From a virus, in IMG/VR virus record IMGVR_UViG_3300020165_000090, positions 1 to 32,124 of that record: a DNA stretch of 32,124 nt. One strand, written 5' to 3'. Shown one piece after another: positions 6,435-13,763 of this stretch (position 1 is the stretch's first letter; each line of letters begins with the position of its first letter). The position numbers and the translations under genes were made by a program. The notes under the pieces are model-generated. The model was not told the DNA's origin, ran no database searches, and was given only the letters and a program-made list of their open reading frames with translations.

Positions 6435-7826
6435 CTATAGTTTCCATTCTGTTGGGTTAAAGATATCATCGTTACCGCCAATAGCACCACGATCAAATAC
6501 AGGCGTATTATCTTGTGAAGCAGTTTCTTGTTCTTCTTGCGAAGGTGCATCAAACAAACGCATCTTAGAGCGATCAATGCCGACAACGAACTTGTTGTAT
6601 TTATTCAGGTCACCATGTCGGTTCTTCAATTGCTTAAACTGGATCATACGGTTGTTCTCGAGCTCAGGTGTTGAGATAGCAACCAGGAACAGATCAGTCG
6701 TAGCGGGCAAACCAAAAGACTCAGACGTATTAGAGAGGTCAGGGTCAGAGTTATTGTAGCCATCACGGTTTGACTGAGTAGCAGACCAGATAGGAACATC
6801 AAACTCTTGGGCAAGACCACGTAGCTCTTCAGCAATAGACTTAACATAGTTGTACATATCATTGGTACGCTTCATGCGAGCCGATGCACAAATGTTCAGG
6901 TAGTCAATAAAGATTACGTCAGGTTTGAATTCTTTCTTCATCTCCAGCTCTTTAATCAGAGCACGGAAGTGACCAGCGTGTGCTGCACCAGTTGGGTATT
7001 CCTTAACAATAAACTTACCAGTTGTGCGCTTGGTCAGGTCCATAGCTTTACGTGAATAGATATCCTTTGGCAGAGTCTTAATCTGGTCAGTAGAGATATC
7101 CATCAGGTTAGCATCAACACGTTCACCAATCTCTTCTTCACTCATTTCCATTGAGATATACAGTACGTTCTTACCATCAATCAAATGGTTGGCAGCCAGG
7201 TCACCCATGATAGTAGACTTACCTACACCAGTCGAAGCCATAATAACGTTCAACGACTTGGAGCGCAAACCACCATTAGTAATAGTGTTCAGCATCTCAA
7301 GGTGAGTCTTTAACCGGTTATCTTCGCGGTTGTAATAGTCCCAACGCTTTTCCCAATCTTCAAGGTAATCGTGACCTACAGACTTATCGAACGATACAGA
7401 CAAAGCTTTCTGTAGAATGTCAGGAATAGCATCACGAGACATTTCGCTATCCTTACCTTCAGAGATAAGAACAGACTTAAGCAGTGCATTCTGGACGGCA
7501 CGATCTTTACACCACTTCTCAGTAGCATCAATCAACCAGTCATAGTCTACTTCATCACGCTCAAACAATGTTGGTGCATTGTTAGCAATCTGATTGAATG
7601 TTTCTTCACCAATCTTATTATTGCTGCGCAAGTCAATGAGGAACGCGTCCATTGTCGGAAGCTTCTTGTACTTCGTGACAAACTGGACTACGCTCTCAAA
7701 GATGGTTTTGGAGTTACCCGTGAAGTATTCTAACTCAAGGTTAGGTACTACTTCACGAGTAAAGCGCTCATTAGTCAGTAGGTTCTGTAGAACCTTCATC
7801 TCCAGATTCGCGTTCACCAATTTCAT
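6435..7826 (-). CDS. 41: Replicative DNA helicase gp41 (DnaB-like)
   Basis: The 5'-3' replicative helicase that runs on the lagging strand and works with the primase. 463 residues from ATG 7826, which has CGGAGA just upstream; T4 gp41 is about 475. Walker A ASTGVGKST at about 197-205 and Walker B DVIFIDYL near 310 are intact, followed by WSATQSNR, the H4-like segment. The start lies inside the end of the upstream small gene (56-base overlap). Order uvsX, small gene, 41 matches T4 (uvsX, 40, 41). Confidence 0.95.
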   Translation of the reverse strand: MKLVNANLEMKVLQNLLTNERFTREVVPNLELEYFTGNSKTIFESVVQFVTKYKKLPTMDAFLIDLRSNNKIGEETFNQIANNAPTLFERDEVDYDWLIDATEKWCKDRAVQNALLKSVLISEGKDSEMSRDAIPDILQKALSVSFDKSVGHDYLEDWEKRWDYYNREDNRLKTHLEMLNTITNGGLRSKSLNVIMASTGVGKSTIMGDLAANHLIDGKNVLYISMEMSEEEIGERVDANLMDISTDQIKTLPKDIYSRKAMDLTKRTTGKFIVKEYPTGAAHAGHFRALIKELEMKKEFKPDVIFIDYLNICASARMKRTNDMYNYVKSIAEELRGLAQEFDVPIWSATQSNRDGYNNSDPDLSNTSESFGLPATTDLFLVAISTPELENNRMIQFKQLKNRHGDLNKYNKFVVGIDRSKMRLFDAPSQEEQETASQDNTPVFDRGAIGGNDDIFNPTEWKL

Positions 7827-8121
7827 ATTCTCCGGTTTCAAAGGCTTTAGATAAGATAGAGACTAACATGTCTCCACAGTATTTTTGGAAGTCAGGATCG
7901 TCGGCGCTTAGTTCATCTTCACTTTCGACAATCTCGATCTCAAAGTTCAATTCGCCCGCATCTTCATCATCCGAGTTTTCTTGAATTGATACGTTACCAT
8001 ACAACATAATCGTGTCTTTATAACGGCCGTCGAGAATTAATACTGACCAAACGTCATCTGAGTAGGGAAGGAGACGGTAATCCGTCCCCTCCACCAACAT
8101 GGCAGGTGCATTATCACTCAT
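7771..8121 (-). CDS. Acidic small protein between uvsX and 41 (gene 40 position)
   Basis: 116 residues from ATG 8121 (MSDNAPAMLVEG). A GTG at 8127 has better spacing to AAGGA and could be the real start. The first half looks beta-stranded (VWSVLILDG, TIMLYGNVSI) and the second half is strongly acidic (ENSDDEDAGE, ESEDELSADD). It takes the place of T4 gene 40 but I see no proof of homology. The start overlaps the uvsX stop by 8 bases and the end overlaps the gp41 start. Confidence 0.75.
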   Translation of the reverse strand: MSDNAPAMLVEGTDYRLLPYSDDVWSVLILDGRYKDTIMLYGNVSIQENSDDEDAGELNFEIEIVESEDELSADDPDFQKYCGDMLVSILSKAFETGEYEIGERESGDEGSTEPTD

Positions 8122-9181
8122 TGCCACTCAATCCTTCCAAAACATCCAGGTAATCATTAGTCTGAAGCTCGGAGTCTTCGATCTTGTACTTCTTCATAAT
8201 AAAGCTAGGGAAGTCAGTCTCTTTCAAGATAGGAATCCAGAAGTCTGCTGTCATGGTTTCTTTCTCACGATAAGACTTACCAATCAATTCACCGGTCTCA
8301 CGGTCAACCATCTGGTACCAACCATTCTTAGGCTTAACAACATACTCACCTTCAAGAGCCATGGCAAGCAGACCAGACCATTGCTGGATACCACCTTCCC
8401 ATGATACAGAGATAGGAATCTTTGACTTCTCTTTAACAAAGCGAGACTTATCGATATTCACTACAAAGTGGTAACCTTTAATCTCGGTACCATCTTTATC
8501 TTGCTGTCGACCAATGATCCAGATATCGTTAGCAGAGTAGTAGATACCAGTACCACCAGATACAACGTCTTTAGGGAACAAAGACATTTCTTTGTATGTG
8601 TGGTTAATAGCAATCATTGGAATCTCTTTACGCTTAAGCTTAGGCGTAACAATACGGAACAGAGACTTCAATACTTTAGCACGTGTCATATCAGCAGCAG
8701 ACTTACCAGACACAGCATCCTCAGACTCTTTACGAGAAGCAGCGTTACCGATTGAGTCAATGATGATGATTACCTTATCACCCTTCTCAATAGACTCGAG
8801 CTGGTTGGCAAGGTCATGACGCATTTCTTCAATGTCATCAACAGGCGTATGGAATACACGATCAAGAGCAATACCAAACGACTGGAAGTATTCTTGTGGT
8901 GAACCAAACTCAGTATCATAAAAAAGAAGTACAGCATCATCGTGCTTGTTCAAATAAGCCTGCGCCATCTTCAAAGAGAAGTTGGTCTTGAAGTGCTTGG
9001 AAGGACCAGCAAGAACCAGGAGGCCAGGAGATACGCCACCATCAAGACGACCCGAGAGTGCAATGTTAATTGCAGGTACGTCTGTCTGTGCCATATCTTT
9101 TGGTTTGAAGAACTGCGAGTTATCAAGGGTATCAGCCTCTTTAACAGTTGTGTTCTTCTTCAGTTTATCCATTAACGACAT
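8114..9181 (-). CDS. uvsX: RecA-like recombinase UvsX
   Basis: Strand-exchange protein for recombination-dependent replication and repair. 355 residues versus about 390 in T4. The Walker A is the T4-style variant GPSKHFKTN at 59-67, and the Walker B region is VIIIIDSIGN. PMIAINHTYKEM and SGGTGIYYSAND match L2-side segments of the family. It starts three bases after the DHFR stop. Same operon as dCMP deaminase, DHFR and gp41. Confidence 0.95.
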   Translation of the reverse strand: MSLMDKLKKNTTVKEADTLDNSQFFKPKDMAQTDVPAINIALSGRLDGGVSPGLLVLAGPSKHFKTNFSLKMAQAYLNKHDDAVLLFYDTEFGSPQEYFQSFGIALDRVFHTPVDDIEEMRHDLANQLESIEKGDKVIIIIDSIGNAASRKESEDAVSGKSAADMTRAKVLKSLFRIVTPKLKRKEIPMIAINHTYKEMSLFPKDVVSGGTGIYYSANDIWIIGRQQDKDGTEIKGYHFVVNIDKSRFVKEKSKIPISVSWEGGIQQWSGLLAMALEGEYVVKPKNGWYQMVDRETGELIGKSYREKETMTADFWIPILKETDFPSFIMKKYKIEDSELQTNDYLDVLEGLSGNE

Positions 9182-9184
9182 TTT

Positions 9185-9646
9185 TTATCCTTTGCGCTTA
9201 TAGACTTCAACAACAACACGATCAAACGTGATCGCATCAACATACTTCATCTTGGCTTGCAGGCCTACACCTTCAATTGCAAAGTCAAGACGATCTTGGT
9301 CGGTCATTTCAGGACCGAGCATTTTATATGAACGACAGATGTAAGCAATGTCAATCATATTACGATTAAAGGCAGCTCGAGCAACAGTCGCACCACCGAT
9401 TAGTGTTTTATTACGTGAACCAAAATCTTCAAGTGAGATACCATTATACCTAGAGATTTTGGTCAAACTACGGCCTTTAAGGTTCAGGTCTTTCATTAGC
9501 TCATAGGTGTTAGTACCTGCGCCCATGTTCTCACCCATGGTCAAGAGCTTAAAGATTTTCTTATCATCGCCTTCTGTCCAACTCATATCATCGTTGGCAG
9601 ACTTTGCTAGGTAACCATCGCGGCTACATGCCATAATCAGTTTCAT
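9185..9646 (-). CDS. frd: Dihydrofolate reductase
   Basis: Reduces dihydrofolate with NADPH. 153 residues. Family landmarks: LIMACSRDGYLA at the N-terminus, DMSWTEGDDKKIFKLLT (compare DLPWxxxxDxxxFKxLT, acidic substrate residue kept), GTNTYELM and TLIGGATVARAAF (the IGGxxxY-type NADPH segment without the Tyr). The start overlaps the stop of the ThyA-family gene. Its presence is odd if the only thymidylate synthase is ThyX, which does not make dihydrofolate. Confidence 0.85.
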   Translation of the reverse strand: MKLIMACSRDGYLAKSANDDMSWTEGDDKKIFKLLTMGENMGAGTNTYELMKDLNLKGRSLTKISRYNGISLEDFGSRNKTLIGGATVARAAFNRNMIDIAYICRSYKMLGPEMTDQDRLDFAIEGVGLQAKMKYVDAITFDRVVVEVYKRKG

Positions 9647-10512
9647 TATACTACCACCTCAGGCTTAGGGTTAAACGCCGGCTTCTTAGCTTTACGTGCA
9701 TTTATTTTCATTGATTCTACATATACATCGGGCCAAGCTTCAATTTGTGCCATAGTCATATTAGGAATAGATACAGACACATCTTTATAGGATAGTTCAT
9801 CGCGACCAAAGTTACGCAGTGACTCACGAACAATCTCATCATCTTGCATATAGTAGTGTGCATGTGCAAGGGTTACATGTAACGTACCCATTTGAATATC
9901 AGGTGCGTTACTAATCTTGTTTACCATGTTACGCATAGCGTTAAGGGTTAGAACGTACGCCTGGACGTCATACGGCAGCCCTACGACTGTATCTGACGAC
10001 CTAATAAACAAAGATGCGTGTAGCTTACCGCCAACGATATTGACAGCAAAACCGATAGGACAAGGGATGTTCATTGGTTGATCGGGTGAACCTAAGCCAT
10101 CAGTAGCTGGGTCCCAAGCAGTAATCCAGAGCTGTCGGTTGGTTGGGTTGTTAGCCAACTCATATACAGCTTGCACCAACTGGTCACGATTAAAGTGTTC
10201 TTTCCAACGGTAACCGTAAGCAGCTTTAATCTCATCGTCTTCAAGAAACTTAGACCAGAGTTTAGGTGCATAACGCAGAATAAACTCAGGGTTCTTGGTA
10301 CCAAGGAACTGCCATGCTACTTCAGCTGCAGCAACATGTGGGTAGTAAGCACGGTTTGTTGGAAGGGGAAGTTCGTTATTGAACAAGTTAATGCGGAAAG
10401 AATAACCGCCACCGAGCACTTTAATATCAGCACCAGTGCGTTCGTTACGTTCAACTGTACCATTGATGTACAGATCAGTTAATAGAATTTTGTATGCATC
10501 TGCTAAGTGCAT
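9646..10512 (-). CDS. Thymidylate synthase-family enzyme, probably dCMP-specific (gp42-like hydroxymethylase or methylase)
   Basis: 288 residues of the ThyA/dCMP-hydroxymethylase fold. Catalytic Cys151 in NIPCPIGF and RSSD at 171-174 (phosphate-binding Arg) are kept. At the position of E. coli TS Asn177 (GLPFN), which reads the uracil ring, this protein has Asp182 in GLPYD. An Asp here is the hallmark of dCMP-binding family members such as T4 gp42, so the likely substrate is dCMP and the product 5-hydroxymethyl- or 5-methyl-dCMP. The usual His after the Cys is Pro. A dUMP enzyme is not excluded. It sits between dCMP deaminase and DHFR, one base or less apart. Confidence 0.85.
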   Translation of the reverse strand: MHLADAYKILLTDLYINGTVERNERTGADIKVLGGGYSFRINLFNNELPLPTNRAYYPHVAAAEVAWQFLGTKNPEFILRYAPKLWSKFLEDDEIKAAYGYRWKEHFNRDQLVQAVYELANNPTNRQLWITAWDPATDGLGSPDQPMNIPCPIGFAVNIVGGKLHASLFIRSSDTVVGLPYDVQAYVLTLNAMRNMVNKISNAPDIQMGTLHVTLAHAHYYMQDDEIVRESLRNFGRDELSYKDVSVSIPNMTMAQIEAWPDVYVESMKINARKAKKPAFNPKPEVVV

Positions 10513-10950
10513 CTACACCTCCATATATGTAATATTGTCTTCACCGACAATCTCAACGGCAATCTGATGTGACTCATGCCAATCAGAACCTGGTTTGGGG
10601 TAAACATTAATAATACGACTGATACCTGATTGCTTGATGCCTTTAGCGCAGTCATGACATGAAGGTAAACCAGATACGAACATCCAGGAGCCTTCGATGT
10701 TTACTCCATTCTTAGCAGCATTATACACTGCATTCATCTCGGCGTGAACCACTAATTTTCGCTTGACTGCCTTGTCATTTAAGCGTGCATCATCTTCAAT
10801 GCCTTGTGGGAAACCGTTATAACCGAGGGAAAGAATTTGTCTTGTGTTTGGATCGACGATCACTGCGCCAATCTTACGGCTTGGGTCTTTTGACCATTCA
10901 GATACATGAACTGCCATATCCATGAACCGCTTCATCCATTTAGGCGACAT
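10513..10950 (-). CDS. cd: Deoxycytidylate (dCMP) deaminase
   Basis: Zinc enzyme converting dCMP to dUMP, the substrate for ThyX. 145 residues. HAEMNAV at 69-75 holds the zinc His and catalytic Glu; PSCHDC at 97-101 gives the two zinc Cys. NGFPQGIEDDA matches the substrate loop of the phage enzymes. It starts the nucleotide operon that continues through uvsX and 41; AAGGATTAA precedes the ATG and a hairpin (10974-10995) lies upstream. Confidence 0.95.
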   Translation of the reverse strand: MSPKWMKRFMDMAVHVSEWSKDPSRKIGAVIVDPNTRQILSLGYNGFPQGIEDDARLNDKAVKRKLVVHAEMNAVYNAAKNGVNIEGSWMFVSGLPSCHDCAKGIKQSGISRIINVYPKPGSDWHESHQIAVEIVGEDNITYMEV

Positions 10951-10973
10951 TATTTAATCCTTGATATAGAGAT

Positions 10974-10995
10974 GGGGTGCTGACCATGGCACCCC
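10974..10995 (-). other. Intergenic hairpin before dCMP deaminase
   Basis: Seven-bp stem GGGGTGC/GCACCCC with an eight-base loop, lacking a U-tract on the minus strand. It is followed by ATCTCTATATC and AGGATTAA, the same arrangement as the hairpin before pstS, so it may be an mRNA-stabilising or processing element rather than a full terminator. The rest of the gap (10951-11047) shows nothing else. Confidence 0.55.
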
Positions 10996-11047
10996 GCGAG
11001 ACTATTTTGTGGCGTCTAACCCATCTACAATGGCATTGTACCGTTAC

Positions 11048-12034
11048 TTATAACTGGTCCAAAGACTCATACATTGCAGCTTGATCATCATCAGAACCAG
11101 GAATCAAACCTTCGTTAGAAAGCTCTCCATCGGTTTCCGCTTGAAAAACAAACTCTTCAACGTATTCAACAATACCTTCAACTACTCCGATGTGATTAGT
11201 TTTGACGTAGAAGAACAATGAACGAGATACAGGATAATCACCAGAAGCAATTGCATCAAACTCTGGTGCAACACTATCGATCAGAGAACCTTTAACACGG
11301 TCAGCATTATTCTGAAGGAACGAGAAACCAAAGATACCGACAGCATTTTGATCGTTAGACAGCTGATCAATAATCAATGAATCATTCTCACCAGATTCAA
11401 CATATACACCATCTTCACGAATTTCAATAGACTTATATGTTGCCTTATCAAAACCCATTGCCTTATATGCCGCATGTATTACCAGTTCTTCAAATGCGTC
11501 ACGTGTGCCAGAAGAAGTTGGTGGACCCAAAACATAGATTGGCGTATCGGGCAGGGATGCATCAATATCAGACCAACGCTCATATTGGTTTTCGGTCAGA
11601 TTACCATTAGCATCTGGAACTTGAGCAGATACAGCTACAGCAAGTTGTTCAAGGGTTACGTTAAAGTCTGGGCCGTTAATACTATTAGCCAAAACAATAC
11701 CATCATAGCCAACCATAAACTCAACAAAGTCTACACCGTTAGCAGCGCAAGCTTCAGCTTCAGAAGATTTCATTGCACGAGAAGCATTAGTAATATCAGG
11801 TGTGGAAAGACCAGTACCCTGACAGAACAGCTTCATGCCTCCACCAGAACCAGTAGACTCAATAATAGGTGTAGCAAAGTCAGTTGTTTGACCAAAGGAC
11901 TCAGCTACAGATGAAGCAAACGGGTAAACAGTAGAAGAGCCAACAATGTTGATTGTTGTAGCACGATCAGCAAAAGCCGGAACTGGTACCGAAATAGCAA
12001 TTGCTACAATAAAAGAAATAATAATGTTTTTCAT
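11048..12034 (-). CDS. pstS: Phosphate-binding periplasmic protein PstS
   Basis: Substrate-binding part of the high-affinity phosphate ABC transporter, carried by phages to improve phosphate supply. 328 residues from ATG 12034, chosen because it gives a clean signal peptide (MKNIIISFIVAIAISVPVPA with cleavage after AFA near 22) and has AGGA upstream; the longer reading crosses the hairpin. GSSTVYPF, STGSGGGMKLFCQG, NASRAMKSSE and GPPTSSGTRDAFEE are phosphate-contact segments of the family. No pstC/A/B in the window. It is in the tmRNA/late-promoter block. Confidence 0.92.
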   Translation of the reverse strand: MKNIIISFIVAIAISVPVPAFADRATTINIVGSSTVYPFASSVAESFGQTTDFATPIIESTGSGGGMKLFCQGTGLSTPDITNASRAMKSSEAEACAANGVDFVEFMVGYDGIVLANSINGPDFNVTLEQLAVAVSAQVPDANGNLTENQYERWSDIDASLPDTPIYVLGPPTSSGTRDAFEELVIHAAYKAMGFDKATYKSIEIREDGVYVESGENDSLIIDQLSNDQNAVGIFGFSFLQNNADRVKGSLIDSVAPEFDAIASGDYPVSRSLFFYVKTNHIGVVEGIVEYVEEFVFQAETDGELSNEGLIPGSDDDQAAMYESLDQL

Positions 12035-12062
12035 TTTTAATCCTGTACATAGAGATAGTTGA

Positions 12063-12082
12063 AGAGCCACCGAAGTGGCTCT
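12063..12082 (-). other. C(UUCG)G hairpin between the exported protein and pstS
   Basis: Eight-bp stem AGAGCCAC/GTGGCTCT closed by a TTCG loop, the very stable tetraloop known from T4 intercistronic regions. No U-tract on the minus strand, so more likely an RNA stability or processing element. Confidence 0.7.
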
Positions 12083-12092
12083 CTCTTTTACG

Positions 12093-12944
12093 TTACTGTG
12101 GAGTTACGTATTTGTCACCAGTAGAACGCTCAAGTACAACAGTACGAGAATTGGTTCGTGTCGTGCTCACAGTTGAACGCTTAACTGTACAAGGAAAGAC
12201 GCGACCATTAACGACTGCAACAGCTTCACCGGTTGGTGCAACAAACGTGTAGTCATATACGGATGGACACATAACGCGGGTGCGTGTTACACTTACACCA
12301 GAGTTAACAACTTGATCGGTAGTTGTTACATCTTCGGACGCAGCATAACGCAGCTTGTCTTCCCAACGCTTATCGCCTGGACTGGTAGAAGTACCGCCAA
12401 GAGAATCACGATCTTGGATCATCTGAGAAGTAAAGACATGTGTGGTACCGCGAGCCCAAGGGTGATTACCCTTTCGAACCAGCTTATAGGTTCCACCGCC
12501 GTTACCGTCAGAAGACTGCAGGCGCCACTTATCACCATAACCACCTTGCGCAATGCTAAAGCCTTTAAGTGCTTCAGGTGCAAAACCTTGGTAGGAAGAA
12601 GTGATACGGCCAGCATCTTGTGCAACAGTGCTAGTCACTGCACCCTGACGAGCAGACCACATACCTGTGCTGCCTGTAGAAGTCGTGGTGCGTGGATCAA
12701 TGTCAGTTACCATTGTCCAACCAGACTGACAATTACCATCGCCAATCACCTGACCAATAGCTTTGTTTGCTGCATGGTCAGTAAAGGTGGAACCTGGTGT
12801 ACCAGACAGTTTCCAACCAAAGCGTGCTTCTTCGGCACAGATAGTGTAGGTCTTGGTAGCAGGTGCCATGTTTTGTACATCAGCGAATGCAACAGAGCCA
12901 ATCATAGAAGCAGCAGTTGCAGCAGCAATCATAAGAATTTTCAT
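12093..12944 (-). CDS. Exported protein of unknown function, 283 aa
   Basis: MKILMIAAATAASMIGSVAFA is a clear Sec signal peptide, cleaved after residue 21. The mature protein has four cysteines (TICAEE, GNCQSG, VMCPSV, FPCTVK) that could form two disulfides in the periplasm, many Gly/Ser/Thr, and a C-terminal segment of alternating Thr/Val/Arg suggesting beta strands. No transmembrane helix beyond the signal and no family recognised. AGGATAT precedes the ATG. It directly follows the tmRNA and precedes pstS, so it could be expressed late and act in the host periplasm. Confidence 0.8.
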   Translation of the reverse strand: MKILMIAAATAASMIGSVAFADVQNMAPATKTYTICAEEARFGWKLSGTPGSTFTDHAANKAIGQVIGDGNCQSGWTMVTDIDPRTTTSTGSTGMWSARQGAVTSTVAQDAGRITSSYQGFAPEALKGFSIAQGGYGDKWRLQSSDGNGGGTYKLVRKGNHPWARGTTHVFTSQMIQDRDSLGGTSTSPGDKRWEDKLRYAASEDVTTTDQVVNSGVSVTRTRVMCPSVYDYTFVAPTGEAVAVVNGRVFPCTVKRSTVSTTRTNSRTVVLERSTGDKYVTPQ

Positions 12945-12975
12945 TATATATCCTATTTAATTTTGAAAGAAAGGT

Positions 12976-13003
12976 GATGGGATTCTGTTTCTAGGTTCCC
13001 ATC
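12976..13003 (-). terminator. Hairpin at the 3' end of the tmRNA coding piece
   Basis: Seven-bp stem GATGGGA/TCCCATC with a 14-base loop, followed by ACCTTTCTTTC on the minus strand. It may be a terminal helix of the tmRNA, a weak terminator, or both; the exported-protein gene begins about 30 bases further on. Confidence 0.5.
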
Positions 13004-13016
13004 CGACCCACAGAAC

Positions 13017-13061
13017 TTATGCTACGAGAGCGTAAGCCTTAGGAGCTACATAGTTGTTTGC
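13017..13061 (-). other. tmRNA tag reading frame ANNYVAPKAYALVA
   Basis: Resume codon GCA at 13061, 14 sense codons, stop TAA at 13019-13017. The tag starts Ala-Asn like most tmRNA tags and ends Tyr-Ala-Leu-Val-Ala, close to the YALAA ending read by ClpXP/ClpAP. TAAGA just before GCA mirrors the UAGUC before the E. coli resume codon. The apparent 91-aa frame covering this region is not a protein gene. Confidence 0.88.
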
Positions 13062-13145
13062 TCTTACTTTAGTTTGGTCCTTACGAGACCACCCGGTTTG
13101 TCTCCACTTGCTTTCCGCACCAGTCGATCCTAATTCACCCCCATT

Positions 13146-13235
13146 ATAATAACATCCAACTGTCCACAGTAACGAGCTATAACTCGGTAAGTTGATCAGA
13201 CGAACCACGGAATCGAACCGTGTGGATGTTATTAT
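13146..13235 (-). repeat. 13-bp inverted repeat enclosing the tmRNA spacer
   Basis: ATAATAACATCCA (13235-13223) and TGGATGTTATTAT (13158-13146) are perfect inverted copies. They extend the acceptor stem in the precursor and would hold the two pieces together until the 64-base loop is removed. Inside the loop CACGG-TTCGATT-CCGTG (13222-13206) looks like a second T-arm. Confidence 0.85.
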
Positions 13236-13302
13236 GGTGGAGGTGAGGGGATTTGCACCCCTGTCCTGCATACGTTCCGCTCGCTTCATCAACGAACATG
13301 AT

Positions 13303-13310
13303 TATTTATA
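13303..13310 (-). promoter_or_regulatory. T4-type late promoter before the tmRNA
   Basis: TATAAATA on the minus strand in non-coding DNA. Late transcripts start a few bases downstream, here near 13297, just before the acceptor piece. It could also serve the exported protein and pstS. Confidence 0.82.
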
Positions 13311-13336
13311 CTATAATAGACTATTAATGTACAATG

Positions 13337-13576
13337 CTATTTTTGCGTGGTAGCCTTGTTCAAAGCGATATTGAATTCAGTGCTAGCCATATTAGTGGCT
13401 TCAAACCGTTGGCGCAGACGTGCACCAATAAACTTAAGCAGAAGAATCTGGCCAGCAATTGCTAACTCAGACGGTGCATCATGCAGACCTGAATCCATTT
13501 CTTCTTTCAGGTCTGCATGGACTTCACGAAGAACTTCATGTAGGTCTTCATACGTCAGGTTCTTATTGCCCTCCAT
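13337..13576 (-). CDS. Small helical protein, 79 aa, unknown
   Basis: ATG at 13576 (MEGNKNLTYEDLHEVL) with CGGAGG upstream; the longer reading begins at a TTG without support. Acidic helices at 8-25, then a hydrophobic helix (ELAIAGQILLLKFIGARL) too charged at its end to be sure it is a membrane segment. It overlaps the end of the membrane protein above by 14 bases. Last gene before the tmRNA promoter; no clear terminator between. Confidence 0.7.
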   Translation of the reverse strand: MEGNKNLTYEDLHEVLREVHADLKEEMDSGLHDAPSELAIAGQILLLKFIGARLRQRFEATNMASTEFNIALNKATTQK

Positions 13577-13763
13577 TTTTTGCCTCCGGGTGTTCAATCA
13601 AATTAAGTTCTCCCGTAATTTCATCTGTGCTATAAGCAACATACTTATTTGCAACCAGTTTAGAAATAGTCAGGGTAGTACCACGATTGTGTCCCATACG
13701 CCAACCAACAATGGCAGAGATAGCCATCAGAGCTGCATAAGCAAGAATCATTTCAGTTGTCAT
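13563..13763 (-). CDS. Small N-anchored membrane protein, 66 aa
   Basis: MTTEMILAYAALMAISAIVGW is a single N-terminal membrane helix, followed by a short basic segment (RMGHNRGT) and a polar tail. This is the usual look of a phage inner-membrane protein; it could be a spanin-like or accessory protein, but nothing decides this. The start overlaps the dehydrogenase stop as TAATG. Confidence 0.72.
   Translation of the reverse strand: MTTEMILAYAALMAISAIVGWRMGHNRGTTLTISKLVANKYVAYSTDEITGELNLIEHPEAKNGGQ

Larger units (their letters stand above)
12976..13297 (-). ncRNA. ssrA: Permuted (two-piece) transfer-messenger RNA gene
   Basis: Rescues stalled ribosomes by acting first as tRNA-Ala and then as mRNA for a degradation tag. 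On the minus strand the acceptor piece comes first: T-arm AGGGG-TGCAAAT-CCCCT (13262-13246), acceptor strand CACCTCC (13245-13239) and ACCA ending at 13235. A spacer follows, then the coding piece beginning GGGGGTG at 13142, which pairs with CACCTCC over seven bp (one G-U), then a tmRNA-like 5' domain (GGATCGACTGG) and a pseudoknot-like region before the tag frame. This order is circularly permuted relative to E. coli ssrA. The tag frame is 13061-13017. 5' end is set by the late promoter at 13303-13310; the 3' end is approximate. No smpB in the window. Confidence 0.88.

Noticed and set aside
13206-13290. A class II tRNA-Leu (anticodon CAA) reading using AGGGG-TGCAAAT-CCCCT as an anticodon arm
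   Set aside because: The loop has G instead of the universal U at position 33, the acceptor stem has a mismatch, and no good D-arm can be drawn. The tmRNA reading explains the CCA, the acceptor pairing and the tag.
13017-13292. A 91-aa minus-strand reading frame through the tmRNA
   Set aside because: Only its last 14 codons, the tag, are meaningful; the rest reads through T-arm, spacer and pseudoknot sequence and lacks a ribosome site.
12976-13310. A standard one-piece tmRNA
   Set aside because: The CCA end lies upstream of the 5' GGGGGTG strand on the transcribed strand, so the gene order is permuted.
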